Source: GCA-2733415 sp964276095 (GTDB taxonomy: Bacteria > Bacteroidota > Bacteroidia > Flavobacteriales > Flavobacteriaceae). Taken from it: a DNA stretch of 64,000 nucleotides. The translations under genes were made by a program, and so were the position numbers. Below are positions 54,481-62,138 of the stretch, piece after piece (position 1 is the first letter of the stretch; each line of letters opens with the position of its first letter). The stretch is taken from assembly GCA_964276095.1 (NCBI GenBank), contig CAXYDR010000003.1, forward strand, positions 558,001 to 622,000, given 5' to 3'. A model generated the notes under the pieces. It made no database searches. It was given only the letters and a program-made list of their open reading frames with translations, and had not been told where the DNA came from.

Positions 54481-56462
54481 GACAGCTCTAAAACAATTTC
54501 TTTATTATTTGATATTCTCTCTCCTACATTAAGCGATTGTTTTTTCACCTTCCCATTACCTTTTACAAACACCTTCAATCCCAAATTTTCTAAGAAAGAC
54601 AAAGCATCCATACCGCTCATTCCAACAACATTTGGCACTAACTTATAATCCTTTTGACTTTTACTAAAAAAAGAATCGTACTGCTTATTCAAATTATCAC
54701 TTTCAACTACACTTACATCAACCTCGTCAACTAGAGGTGTATCGGTATATATTTTTTTCGCTATTTTTTTAAAAACAGGAGCAGCAACTACATTACCGTA
54801 ATACCCTATTGATATTTTTGGTTTATGAATAACCACTATGCAAGAATATTTAGGGTTATCCACAGGAAAATACCCAGAGAACGATGCTATATATTGTTTA
54901 GGGTTGTTTTTATTTCCATAGTTTGTTGTACAAGTTCCTGTTTTACCAGCCATTGAAAACTCCTTTGAATAAATGTTTTTTGCAGTTCCTCTTACCACAA
55001 CATTCTTCATCATTTCCTTTACCTTTCCAATAGTAGCATCAGAACATATTTTAGGATTCAATATCTCCTTCTCAAATACTTTTATTGGCTTACTATTTTT
55101 AAAATTTCTAATTTCTTTTACAAACCTTGGCTTTACCATTTCACCATTGTTAGCAATAGCGTTATAAAAAGTAAGTGTTTGTAATGGTGTTAACGAAACT
55201 CCATACCCATAAGCCATCCACGGAAGCGAAATCCCACTCCATAACTTATCATTAGGGTGAGGAATAAAAGGCTTCCCTTCTCCTTTAAAATCCAAGCTCA
55301 ACTTTTCATTCAACCCCATATTATAAAGCCTATTCACAAATCGCTTAGGATCATTTTTAAACCCTTTGTGAACAATTTTCACAAAACCAGTATTTGAAGA
55401 AACCTCAAAAGCTCTAGCTGCAGATATTTTTCCGTAACCACCATGTCGTGAATCCCTAACATGCTTTCCATAAAAAGTCAACACCCCTTTTTCAGTATCT
55501 ACAACAGTGCTAGAATCTATAGCTTTATCTTCCAAAGCAGCAACCATAACCATTAACTTAAAAGTAGATCCTGGTTCATGAGACTCTCCTACCGCATGAT
55601 TTAATTGCTCAGAATATTTTCCTTTTGAATTTCTTTTTAAATTAGAAATAGCTTTCACCTCTCCAGTTTTAGTTTCCATAACCACAACCGTACCATGCTC
55701 TGCTTCAAATTTTTCCAACTGCTCAAGTAACGCATGATGAGCAATATCTTGAATATTTACATTTATTGTTGAAATCACATCCAACCCGTTCTTAGGCTCA
55801 ATTTCATTCTCGTCGTTAATTGGTTTGTATTGACCTTTAGCTATTTTTTGCTTCCAACGCTTACCATCTTCTCCTTCTAAAAATTCTTTCCCAAAAGCTC
55901 CTTCGATCCCAGCTCCTGAACCTTTCCACCCGATTGTTCTTCTTGCTATTTCACCTATAGGGTGCTCTCTTATTGTATGTTGTTCAACAATAATCCCTCC
56001 TTTATAAGCGCCTAAATTGAAAATAGGAAAACTCTTAATTCTAATATAATCAGAATACCCTAAGTTTCTTGTAATTAAAGTATACCTATTCTTAGTCCTT
56101 CTTGCTTTATTTAGTTTTGACTTATAATAACTTGAAGTATTACCAAACATTTTAGATAATGAATCACAAAGAGGATTTATATGCTCTGAGAAATTCTTTT
56201 TAGAAACTGTAACCGCATCAAATCGGATGTCGTATTTTGGAACCGATGTAGCTAACAAACTTCCGTCATCAGCATATATACTACCTCTATTAGCCTCGAC
56301 AACTACTCTTTTTATAGTACGTGATTTAGCCAATGCCCTATACTTGTCCCCCTGAACGTATTGCACACTAAACAACTTGTACACGATTAATAGCGCAAAT
56401 ACTAGAAAAAGCATTATCACTATATATAACCTGTTTAATATGTTTTTACTTGCCATTGACAC
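54477..56462 (-). CDS. ftsI: Penicillin-binding protein 2/FtsI with PASTA domain
   Basis: 661 residues: N-terminal TM, dimerisation region, transpeptidase with SxxK (STFK, in EPGSTFKLM), SxN (SSN, in SSNTGFVK) and KTG (GKTGTCTTNYG). A C-terminal PASTA domain follows (VPNVVGMSGMDALSFL). Crosslinks septal peptidoglycan with FtsW. A PASTA domain is missing from E. coli FtsI but common here. Confidence 0.93.
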   Translation of the reverse strand: MSMASKNILNRLYIVIMLFLVFALLIVYKLFSVQYVQGDKYRALAKSRTIKRVVVEANRGSIYADDGSLLATSVPKYDIRFDAVTVSKKNFSEHINPLCDSLSKMFGNTSSYYKSKLNKARRTKNRYTLITRNLGYSDYIRIKSFPIFNLGAYKGGIIVEQHTIREHPIGEIARRTIGWKGSGAGIEGAFGKEFLEGEDGKRWKQKIAKGQYKPINDENEIEPKNGLDVISTINVNIQDIAHHALLEQLEKFEAEHGTVVVMETKTGEVKAISNLKRNSKGKYSEQLNHAVGESHEPGSTFKLMVMVAALEDKAIDSSTVVDTEKGVLTFYGKHVRDSRHGGYGKISAARAFEVSSNTGFVKIVHKGFKNDPKRFVNRLYNMGLNEKLSLDFKGEGKPFIPHPNDKLWSGISLPWMAYGYGVSLTPLQTLTFYNAIANNGEMVKPRFVKEIRNFKNSKPIKVFEKEILNPKICSDATIGKVKEMMKNVVVRGTAKNIYSKEFSMAGKTGTCTTNYGNKNNPKQYIASFSGYFPVDNPKYSCIVVIHKPKISIGYYGNVVAAPVFKKIAKKIYTDTPLVDEVDVSVVESDNLNKQYDSFFSKSQKDYKLVPNVVGMSGMDALSFLENLGLKVFVKGNGKVKKQSLNVGERISNNKEIVLELS

Positions 56463-56469
56463 AAATACA

Positions 56470-56784
56470 CTATTTTGTAATTACTCTTATTTTTTTAGGA
56501 GGAACGTCAGAAGACTTCAAACCTCTTTTATTCATTTTCACAGCAACTTTAGATTCCATTTTCAGTTTCATTAATTGAGATCTTAAATCAACATACTCTG
56601 ACCTCAACTCTTTCACCTTCTTATCTAAATCTCCAATTGCATAAACTTTTTTTTCAGCATGATGAGAACTCGCTATAATCACCAATAACAATAGCACTAA
56701 AAAACCAATAAACCTCCAACTTTTAGCTGCATCATCATCTACTAAAAAACGCCCTTTTAATATGTTTAGTAACTTATTTTTCAA
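56470..56784 (-). CDS. ftsL: FtsL-like division protein
   Basis: 104 residues: cytoplasmic N-terminus, one TM helix (about 27-44), then a short coiled-coil-like region (VKELRSEYVDLRSQLMKLKM). Sits exactly between rsmH and ftsI as in other dcw clusters. Sequence is weakly conserved, so the call rests on topology and position. Confidence 0.8.
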   Translation of the reverse strand: MKNKLLNILKGRFLVDDDAAKSWRFIGFLVLLLLVIIASSHHAEKKVYAIGDLDKKVKELRSEYVDLRSQLMKLKMESKVAVKMNKRGLKSSDVPPKKIRVITK

Positions 56785-57673
56785 TTCGCTCTGCTATTCT
56801 TAGTTTCGCACTTCTTGCTCTGTTATTTATTTTAATTTCTTCCGGAGTAGGTACAATCATCTTTCCTTTCTTTTTAAAAGGAACAGATATGTTTCCGTAA
56901 AAATCTTTTTCTGGCTCACCTTCAAATAATCCACTTCTGATAAATCGTTTTACCAACCTATCTTCTAATGAATGATATGAAATCAAACTTAAGCGCCCTC
57001 CTTTTTCTAATAGCTCTGGAGATTGCATTAATAGCTCTTCTATCACTACTAGTTCTTCATTAACCTCTATTCGGATAGCCTGAAATATTTTAGCCAACAC
57101 TTTATGCTCAGCATGTTTTGGCAAAAACTGATCTACGATAGATTTTAAATCAGCAATCGTATCTATTTTTTCATCTCGCGAAGCAACAATTTTAGCCGCT
57201 ATAGCCTTTGCATTTGTCAACTCTCCATAGACAGAAAACATCCTTCTTAACTCTTCTTCTGAATAATTATTTACCACATCATGAGCTGAAGTTTTCATTT
57301 TCTTACTCATACGCATGTCTAAATCCGCATCAAAACGTATTGAAAAACCTCTCCCTGCCTCATCAAATTGATGTGAAGAAACACCAAAGTCGCCTAGTAT
57401 TCCGTCAACTTTTCTTACTCCATGAAAGCGTAAAAAACGTTTTATAAATCGAAAATTCTCATGAATCAACGTAAAACGCTCATCATCAATTGTATTCTTA
57501 ATTGCATCCTCGTCTTGATCAAAAGCATACAACCTTCCTTTATCACTTAGCCTAGATAATATTTCCCTAGAATGACCACCGCCACCAAAAGTAACATCAA
57601 CATACACTCCGTCAGGATTTATATTTAACCCGTCTACACTTTCTTTTAATAATACTGGATTATGATACTCCAT
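56774..57673 (-). CDS. rsmH: 16S rRNA (cytosine(1402)-N(4))-methyltransferase RsmH
   Basis: I start at ATG 57671-57673 (MEYHNPVLLKES), the family's usual beginning; the frame extends to 57694. SAM-binding motif FGGGGHSREIL and the conserved SYHSLEDRLVKRF. Methylates C1402 of 16S rRNA. It overlaps mraZ by 14 bp. Confidence 0.93.
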   Translation of the reverse strand: MEYHNPVLLKESVDGLNINPDGVYVDVTFGGGGHSREILSRLSDKGRLYAFDQDEDAIKNTIDDERFTLIHENFRFIKRFLRFHGVRKVDGILGDFGVSSHQFDEAGRGFSIRFDADLDMRMSKKMKTSAHDVVNNYSEEELRRMFSVYGELTNAKAIAAKIVASRDEKIDTIADLKSIVDQFLPKHAEHKVLAKIFQAIRIEVNEELVVIEELLMQSPELLEKGGRLSLISYHSLEDRLVKRFIRSGLFEGEPEKDFYGNISVPFKKKGKMIVPTPEEIKINNRARSAKLRIAERIEK

Positions 57674-58133
57674 TGAAATCATTATTTTTATCACCCATAA
57701 CTTCTTCTGCTAAATCCGCAAAGTCTACAGCAGCGTCATTTATAGCTAATTCATATTTATTTTTATCCCAAACTTCCAAAATATTCCCTGATGAAGAAAT
57801 TACAATTTCTTTCTCCAAACCAGAATAACCTATTAAATCTTTTGCAACAAGCAACCTACCAGACGCATCTAATTCAACCATTTTTAATCCAGCAGTTAAT
57901 CTTCTTATGAAATCATTATTTTTTCTATCGAACCTATTTAACTTGCCAACTTTCTGCATAACCTCATCCCACTCGTCCATTGGATACAATTCTAAACAAG
58001 GCTGAAAAACAGATCTTTTCAATACGAATCCTTTTTCCAAAATAGGCAACAACTGCTTTTTCAACGCACTAGGCAGCATTACACGCCCCTTTGCATCGAT
58101 TTTACACTCATATGTCCCTATTAAATTGATCAC
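57660..58133 (-). CDS. mraZ: Transcriptional regulator MraZ
   Basis: 157 residues with two AbrB/SpoVT-type halves, start MINLIGTYECKIDAKGRVMLP. Represses its own operon by binding upstream repeats; first gene of the dcw cluster. Operator at 58178-58223. Confidence 0.93.
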   Translation of the reverse strand: MINLIGTYECKIDAKGRVMLPSALKKQLLPILEKGFVLKRSVFQPCLELYPMDEWDEVMQKVGKLNRFDRKNNDFIRRLTAGLKMVELDASGRLLVAKDLIGYSGLEKEIVISSSGNILEVWDKNKYELAINDAAVDFADLAEEVMGDKNNDFNGVS

Positions 58134-58158
58134 GAAATTGTTTGATTCTATTACTTTT

Positions 58159-58166
58159 CAAAGATA
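58159..58166 (-). promoter_or_regulatory. -7 promoter element of mraZ
   Basis: TATCTTTG on the minus strand (58166 to 58159) fits TAnnTTTG, about 25-30 bp upstream of the ATG. The MraZ repeats begin 12 bp further upstream, placing them over the -33 region. Confidence 0.55.
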
Positions 58167-58177
58167 TAAAGAAATTT

Positions 58178-58223
58178 CCCACATTTTACCACGACCCCCC
58201 ACTTTGTTGATAAGTTTTACCAC
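58178..58223 (-). promoter_or_regulatory. Predicted MraZ operator
   Basis: On the minus strand GTGG appears at 58182-58179, 58192-58189 and 58202-58199, exactly 10 bp apart, and once more at 58223-58220 (21 bp away). E. coli MraZ binds TGGGN repeats separated by 5 bp, giving a 10-bp period. The position over the promoter fits autorepression. Confidence 0.7.
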
Positions 58224-58339
58224 TCAACCCCAAATCAAGTGTAAACAATGGACTGTGAGACTGTTAAAAAGTTATCCTTGAAGGCGAAAAAGCGCATTAA
58301 TGCCCTAAAAATAGTCTGCCGAAAGTGAAAAAAAAAGTG

Positions 58340-58347
58340 TAAATTTG
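58340..58347 (+). promoter_or_regulatory. -7 element of the alpha/beta hydrolase gene
   Basis: TAAATTTG at 58340-58347 matches TAnnTTTG 57 bp before ATG 58405. No clean -33 was seen. Supports divergent transcription from mraZ. Confidence 0.45.
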
Positions 58348-58404
58348 CTGATTGTTATAACAGCATCTATTACTAATTTATAGCGCTGTAGAATACGACC
58401 CAAT

Positions 58405-59169
58405 ATGAAATTTAAATTAAAAAAAGACAAGGAGTTCAATTTTATTGAAGCTGGCGAAGGCACACCAATTGTAGTTTTACATGGATTAATGGGTGGACTG
58501 AGTAACTTTGAGGGAGTAACCAATTATTTTCCAGAAAAAGGCTATCAAATAATCATACCTGAATTACCTATATACACTATGTCTTTATTAAAGACTAATG
58601 TAAAAAGTTTTGCCAATTATGTAAAAGACTTTTTAGATTCTAGGGGCTTAACTAACGTTATTTTATTAGGTAACTCTCTTGGAGGTCATATTGCTTTGCT
58701 ATTTTCAAAAATGTATCCTGAATATGTAAAAGGACTTGTGATTACAGGTAGCTCAGGATTGTACGAAAGCGCCATGGGAAATGGATACCCAAAGAGAGGT
58801 GACTATGATTTCATTAAGAAAAAAGCAGAAGATGTTTTTTACGACCCAAAAATCGCCACTAAAGAAATAGTAGATGAAGTTTACGACACCGTAAATAACA
58901 GACATAAATTAATACGTACTCTTGCAATTGCAAAAAGTGCTATTCGCCACAACATGGCAAAGGACTTGCCCAACATGAAACAACCTACATGTATCATTTG
59001 GGGTAAAAACGATAATGTTACTCCACCAAATGTAGCTAATGAATTCCATGAATTATTACCTGACTCTGATTTATTTTGGATAGATAAATGTGGTCACGCA
59101 GCAATGATGGAATTACCTGATACATTTAATGTTTTGTTAGACGAGTGGTTAACAAAAAGAAAATTATAA
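58405..59169 (+). CDS. Alpha/beta hydrolase
   Basis: 254 residues with oxyanion HGLMGGLS (about 26-33), nucleophile elbow GNSLGG (Ser near 92), acid in WGKNDNVTPP and catalytic His in CGHAAMMELP. No signal peptide, so cytoplasmic. Substrate unknown. It is divergent from mraZ and precedes engB by 36 bp. Confidence 0.9.
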   Translation: MKFKLKKDKEFNFIEAGEGTPIVVLHGLMGGLSNFEGVTNYFPEKGYQIIIPELPIYTMSLLKTNVKSFANYVKDFLDSRGLTNVILLGNSLGGHIALLFSKMYPEYVKGLVITGSSGLYESAMGNGYPKRGDYDFIKKKAEDVFYDPKIATKEIVDEVYDTVNNRHKLIRTLAIAKSAIRHNMAKDLPNMKQPTCIIWGKNDNVTPPNVANEFHELLPDSDLFWIDKCGHAAMMELPDTFNVLLDEWLTKRKL

Positions 59170-59205
59170 TACTTCAACCCCGGTTGACAAATTAGTACCT
59201 ATATA

Positions 59206-59808
59206 ATGAAAATTAAATCTGCTGAGTTTGTAATAAGCAACTCTTTAGTTGCGAAATGCCCTAAGGATCGTTTACCTGAATACGCTTTTATTGGTCGTTC
59301 TAATGTTGGTAAATCTTCATTGATCAACATGCTAACCAATAAAAAAAATTTAGCGAAAACCTCTGGGAGACCCGGGAAAACTCAATTAATAAATCACTTT
59401 ATAATTAATAAAGAATGGTTTTTAGTAGATTTACCTGGATACGGATATGCCAAGGTTTCAAAAAAATCCAAGAAAACATTTCAAAAATTTATTACTGATT
59501 ATTTTGAAAAAAGAGAGCAAATGGTTTGTGCTTTTGTTTTAATTGATAGCAGACACGAACCTCTTAAAGTTGATTTAGAATTTATGGAATGGCTTGGAAC
59601 AAACCAAGTGCCATTTAATATTGTTTTCACTAAAGCTGACAAATTAAAACCAGATGCATTATTAAGAAATATTGCTAAATACCAAGAAATCCTTTTAGAA
59701 ACTTGGGAAGAATTACCACGTTCTTTCACTACTTCCTCTAGTGATTATTCTGGAAAAGAAGAACTTTTAGCCTATATACAGAGTATTACCGAATCAATGG
59801 AAGAATAA
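59206..59808 (+). CDS. engB: Ribosome biogenesis GTPase EngB (YsxC/YihA)
   Basis: 200 residues: G1 GRSNVGKSSLIN, G2 GRPGKTQ, G3 DLPGYGYA, G4 TKAD, all in place. It helps assemble the large ribosomal subunit. Likely co-transcribed with the hydrolase. Confidence 0.95.
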   Translation: MKIKSAEFVISNSLVAKCPKDRLPEYAFIGRSNVGKSSLINMLTNKKNLAKTSGRPGKTQLINHFIINKEWFLVDLPGYGYAKVSKKSKKTFQKFITDYFEKREQMVCAFVLIDSRHEPLKVDLEFMEWLGTNQVPFNIVFTKADKLKPDALLRNIAKYQEILLETWEELPRSFTTSSSDYSGKEELLAYIQSITESMEE

Positions 59809-59830
59809 CAACCCCATTTAACCGGTAAAT

Positions 59831-59873
59831 AAAAAAAAGACCTAAATACATATTGTATTTAAGTCTTTTTTTT
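59831..59873. terminator. Convergent bidirectional terminator
   Basis: AAAAAAAAGAC-C-TAAATACA (59831-59850) pairs with TGTATTTA-A-GTC followed by T8 (59854-59873), one mismatch. Poly-A on one side and poly-T on the other make it work for engB (right) and gldC (left). Confidence 0.85.
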
Positions 59874-59902
59874 ATTTACTAAGATTTCAATTGATCTCAA
59901 AT

Positions 59903-60235
59903 CTATTTCTTCAAATCTAATTTCTCTGCAAAATAATCACAGAAATCCTTCATTGTTAATGCCATTTTTTCATCTTGAGTTGCACGCTGATAAGATTCTG
60001 ACATACTCACTAATGTTTGGTGAAAAAATATTTTCATTTGATCCACAGGCATATCTTTTGTCCATAAATCAATACGTAATGATTCTTGCTTTTCTGCATC
60101 CCATACAGAGAGCATTATTGCTTTTGAATCCTGATTTTCTACACCTCCATCAGCAGCAGTAAAACTTAATTTTTCAGGAACTTTATTCTCATCAAGTTCT
60201 ATAGATAATTTTATTTCAGACGTTAAATTTGCCAT
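59903..60235 (-). CDS. gldC: Gliding motility protein GldC
   Basis: 110 residues, cytoplasmic. Matches GldC by its start (LTSEIKLSIELDENKVPEKL), length and position next to gldB. GldC is not strictly essential for gliding in Flavobacterium but is required for full motility. It shares its start codon region with the gldB stop (60235). Confidence 0.88.
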   Translation of the reverse strand: MANLTSEIKLSIELDENKVPEKLSFTAADGGVENQDSKAIMLSVWDAEKQESLRIDLWTKDMPVDQMKIFFHQTLVSMSESYQRATQDEKMALTMKDFCDYFAEKLDLKK

Positions 60236-61200
60236 TATTTTGCTGGTTTATATTTTGATTTTTTAAATAATTCTTGCCCATCAATTATAGCAAGATCACG
60301 CAAAGATACATCATTCTTTTCCATATACGCCCTAACAATTTGCCAACCTAAATATCTCCCTAACATTCCTGGAGATTCATTATCCAACTCCAAATAAAAT
60401 TTAGAAAATGGTGCTTCCGCAATAAACCTTTTTGACAAAGAAGTATCTGTACTGAACAACAAATCTCTATCTACAAAATAACTCCATAGCTCAGCTTCGT
60501 ATGCTTTCGCCCAAGCTAATTCTTCATCTGAATATCCAATTCTTGATGCTTCAGATTTAAAAGGCATGAATAAATCTTTTAAATACAATTTCTTTCCAAA
60601 AGTCACTATCTGATCAATAAAGCTTCGTTGCCTTCCTTGAACTATATATTTATTTGCATAAACTTCTGCTACATCAGAAACCAACTGTTCTTTCTTTAAA
60701 TTAGCCGAAACATACACAGGAATATCCTGGTAAAAATTATGATTTGCTCCTAAATAACAATCTAAACCTATTAACAAAATATTCTTTTGCAATAAAACTT
60801 TACTTCTATACTTCACTCTTGACGTTAAGGCTACAGTTTCTGGTTTCTCAAACTCAGGGTAATAATACTTTATATGCCTAAAAAGCAGCTCTAAATCAGC
60901 TTCTTCTTCTCGAAGGTCAGGGAATTTTTTTGACGATTCTTCTAGTAATTCAATTTCAATAGTATCTTGCCTTTTAGCAGACCACAAACTATCCACATTA
61001 GCGATATTACGTGGCACAAAATACGGATACTCTTTTTTTAACTTTTCAAACGAACCCTCTTTAACATTATAAAAATCTTGATCGAATCGTTTTACGGTAA
61101 CATCCATTTTTATTTCAGCAATTTCTTCTGGCGTCTTATAAGTCTGGTCACAAGAAACAAACACAACAAAAAGTGCTAAAATTATTATTTTATAATACAT
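60235..61200 (-). CDS. gldB: Gliding motility lipoprotein GldB
   Basis: 321 residues, lipobox VVFVSC at about 17. The mature protein has the typical GldB segment GLDCYLGANHNFYQDIPVYV. GldB is required for gliding and chitin use in Flavobacteriaceae through the type IX secretion and motility apparatus. Confidence 0.92.
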   Translation of the reverse strand: MYYKIIILALFVVFVSCDQTYKTPEEIAEIKMDVTVKRFDQDFYNVKEGSFEKLKKEYPYFVPRNIANVDSLWSAKRQDTIEIELLEESSKKFPDLREEEADLELLFRHIKYYYPEFEKPETVALTSRVKYRSKVLLQKNILLIGLDCYLGANHNFYQDIPVYVSANLKKEQLVSDVAEVYANKYIVQGRQRSFIDQIVTFGKKLYLKDLFMPFKSEASRIGYSDEELAWAKAYEAELWSYFVDRDLLFSTDTSLSKRFIAEAPFSKFYLELDNESPGMLGRYLGWQIVRAYMEKNDVSLRDLAIIDGQELFKKSKYKPAK

Positions 61201-61336
61201 ATATAGAAGTGATTTTATATAATAACGAAAAAACTACTGAAAAAATTTTAATCTCTTAAGAAATAAAATTATTTTCGAGTACCGCAAATTTAAACAATAG
61301 ATTGTTTCTTACAGAACAATCTTAAAAAAAGTAATT

Positions 61337-62125
61337 ATGCAGACAGAAAAAGTTATAGATCATATTGTAAATTGGCTAAAAGATTACGCAACAAAATCCG
61401 GAGTAAATGGCTTTGTTATTGGTATTTCTGGCGGAATAGACTCTGCTGTAACTTCAACTTTATGCGCTAAAACAGGGTTTCCTGTATTATGTATTGAAAT
61501 GCCTATTCACCAAGCGGCAAGTCATGTCACAAGAGCTCAAGAACACATTACAGACTTAAAAAACAGGTTTGACAAAGTTACCGACACTAGAGCTGATTTA
61601 ACACCCGTTTTTGAAGAATTTAAAACAGAAGTTTTATTAGAAGGCAAACAAGATATCGTTGACATGGCTTTAGCCAACACTAGAGCACGTTTACGCATGA
61701 CTACCTTATATTATTACGCAGGGTTAACTGGAAGATTGGTTGCAGGAACAGGTAATAAAGTAGAAGATTTTGGAGTTGGTTTTTATACAAAATACGGTGA
61801 TGGTGGAGTAGACTTGAGCCCAATAGCTGATTTAATGAAATCAGAAGTATATGAAATTGCAGCTGCTTTAAATATTACTAATAGTATTATGGTCGCTCAA
61901 CCTTCTGACGGGTTATTTGGAGACACTAGAAGTGACGAAGATCAAATTGGCGCAAATTACGATGAATTAGAATGGGCAATGAAAATGCAAGCTGCTAATA
62001 AAACCTCAGCCGACTTTTCTGGAAGAGAATTAGAAGTGTTTAATATTTACTCTAGCTACAACAGAAGAAACAAACATAAAATGGATCCGATTCCTGTATG
62101 TGAAATCCCAAAAGAGCTGATGTAA
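61337..62125 (+). CDS. nadE: NAD synthase (NadE)
   Basis: 262 residues without a glutaminase domain. ATP loop GISGGIDSAVTS near residue 28 and PSDGLFGDTRSDEDQIGA near 190. Converts nicotinate adenine dinucleotide to NAD using ammonia. Confidence 0.93.
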   Translation: MQTEKVIDHIVNWLKDYATKSGVNGFVIGISGGIDSAVTSTLCAKTGFPVLCIEMPIHQAASHVTRAQEHITDLKNRFDKVTDTRADLTPVFEEFKTEVLLEGKQDIVDMALANTRARLRMTTLYYYAGLTGRLVAGTGNKVEDFGVGFYTKYGDGGVDLSPIADLMKSEVYEIAAALNITNSIMVAQPSDGLFGDTRSDEDQIGANYDELEWAMKMQAANKTSADFSGRELEVFNIYSSYNRRNKHKMDPIPVCEIPKELM

Positions 62126-62138
62126 ATAATTGACCAAC

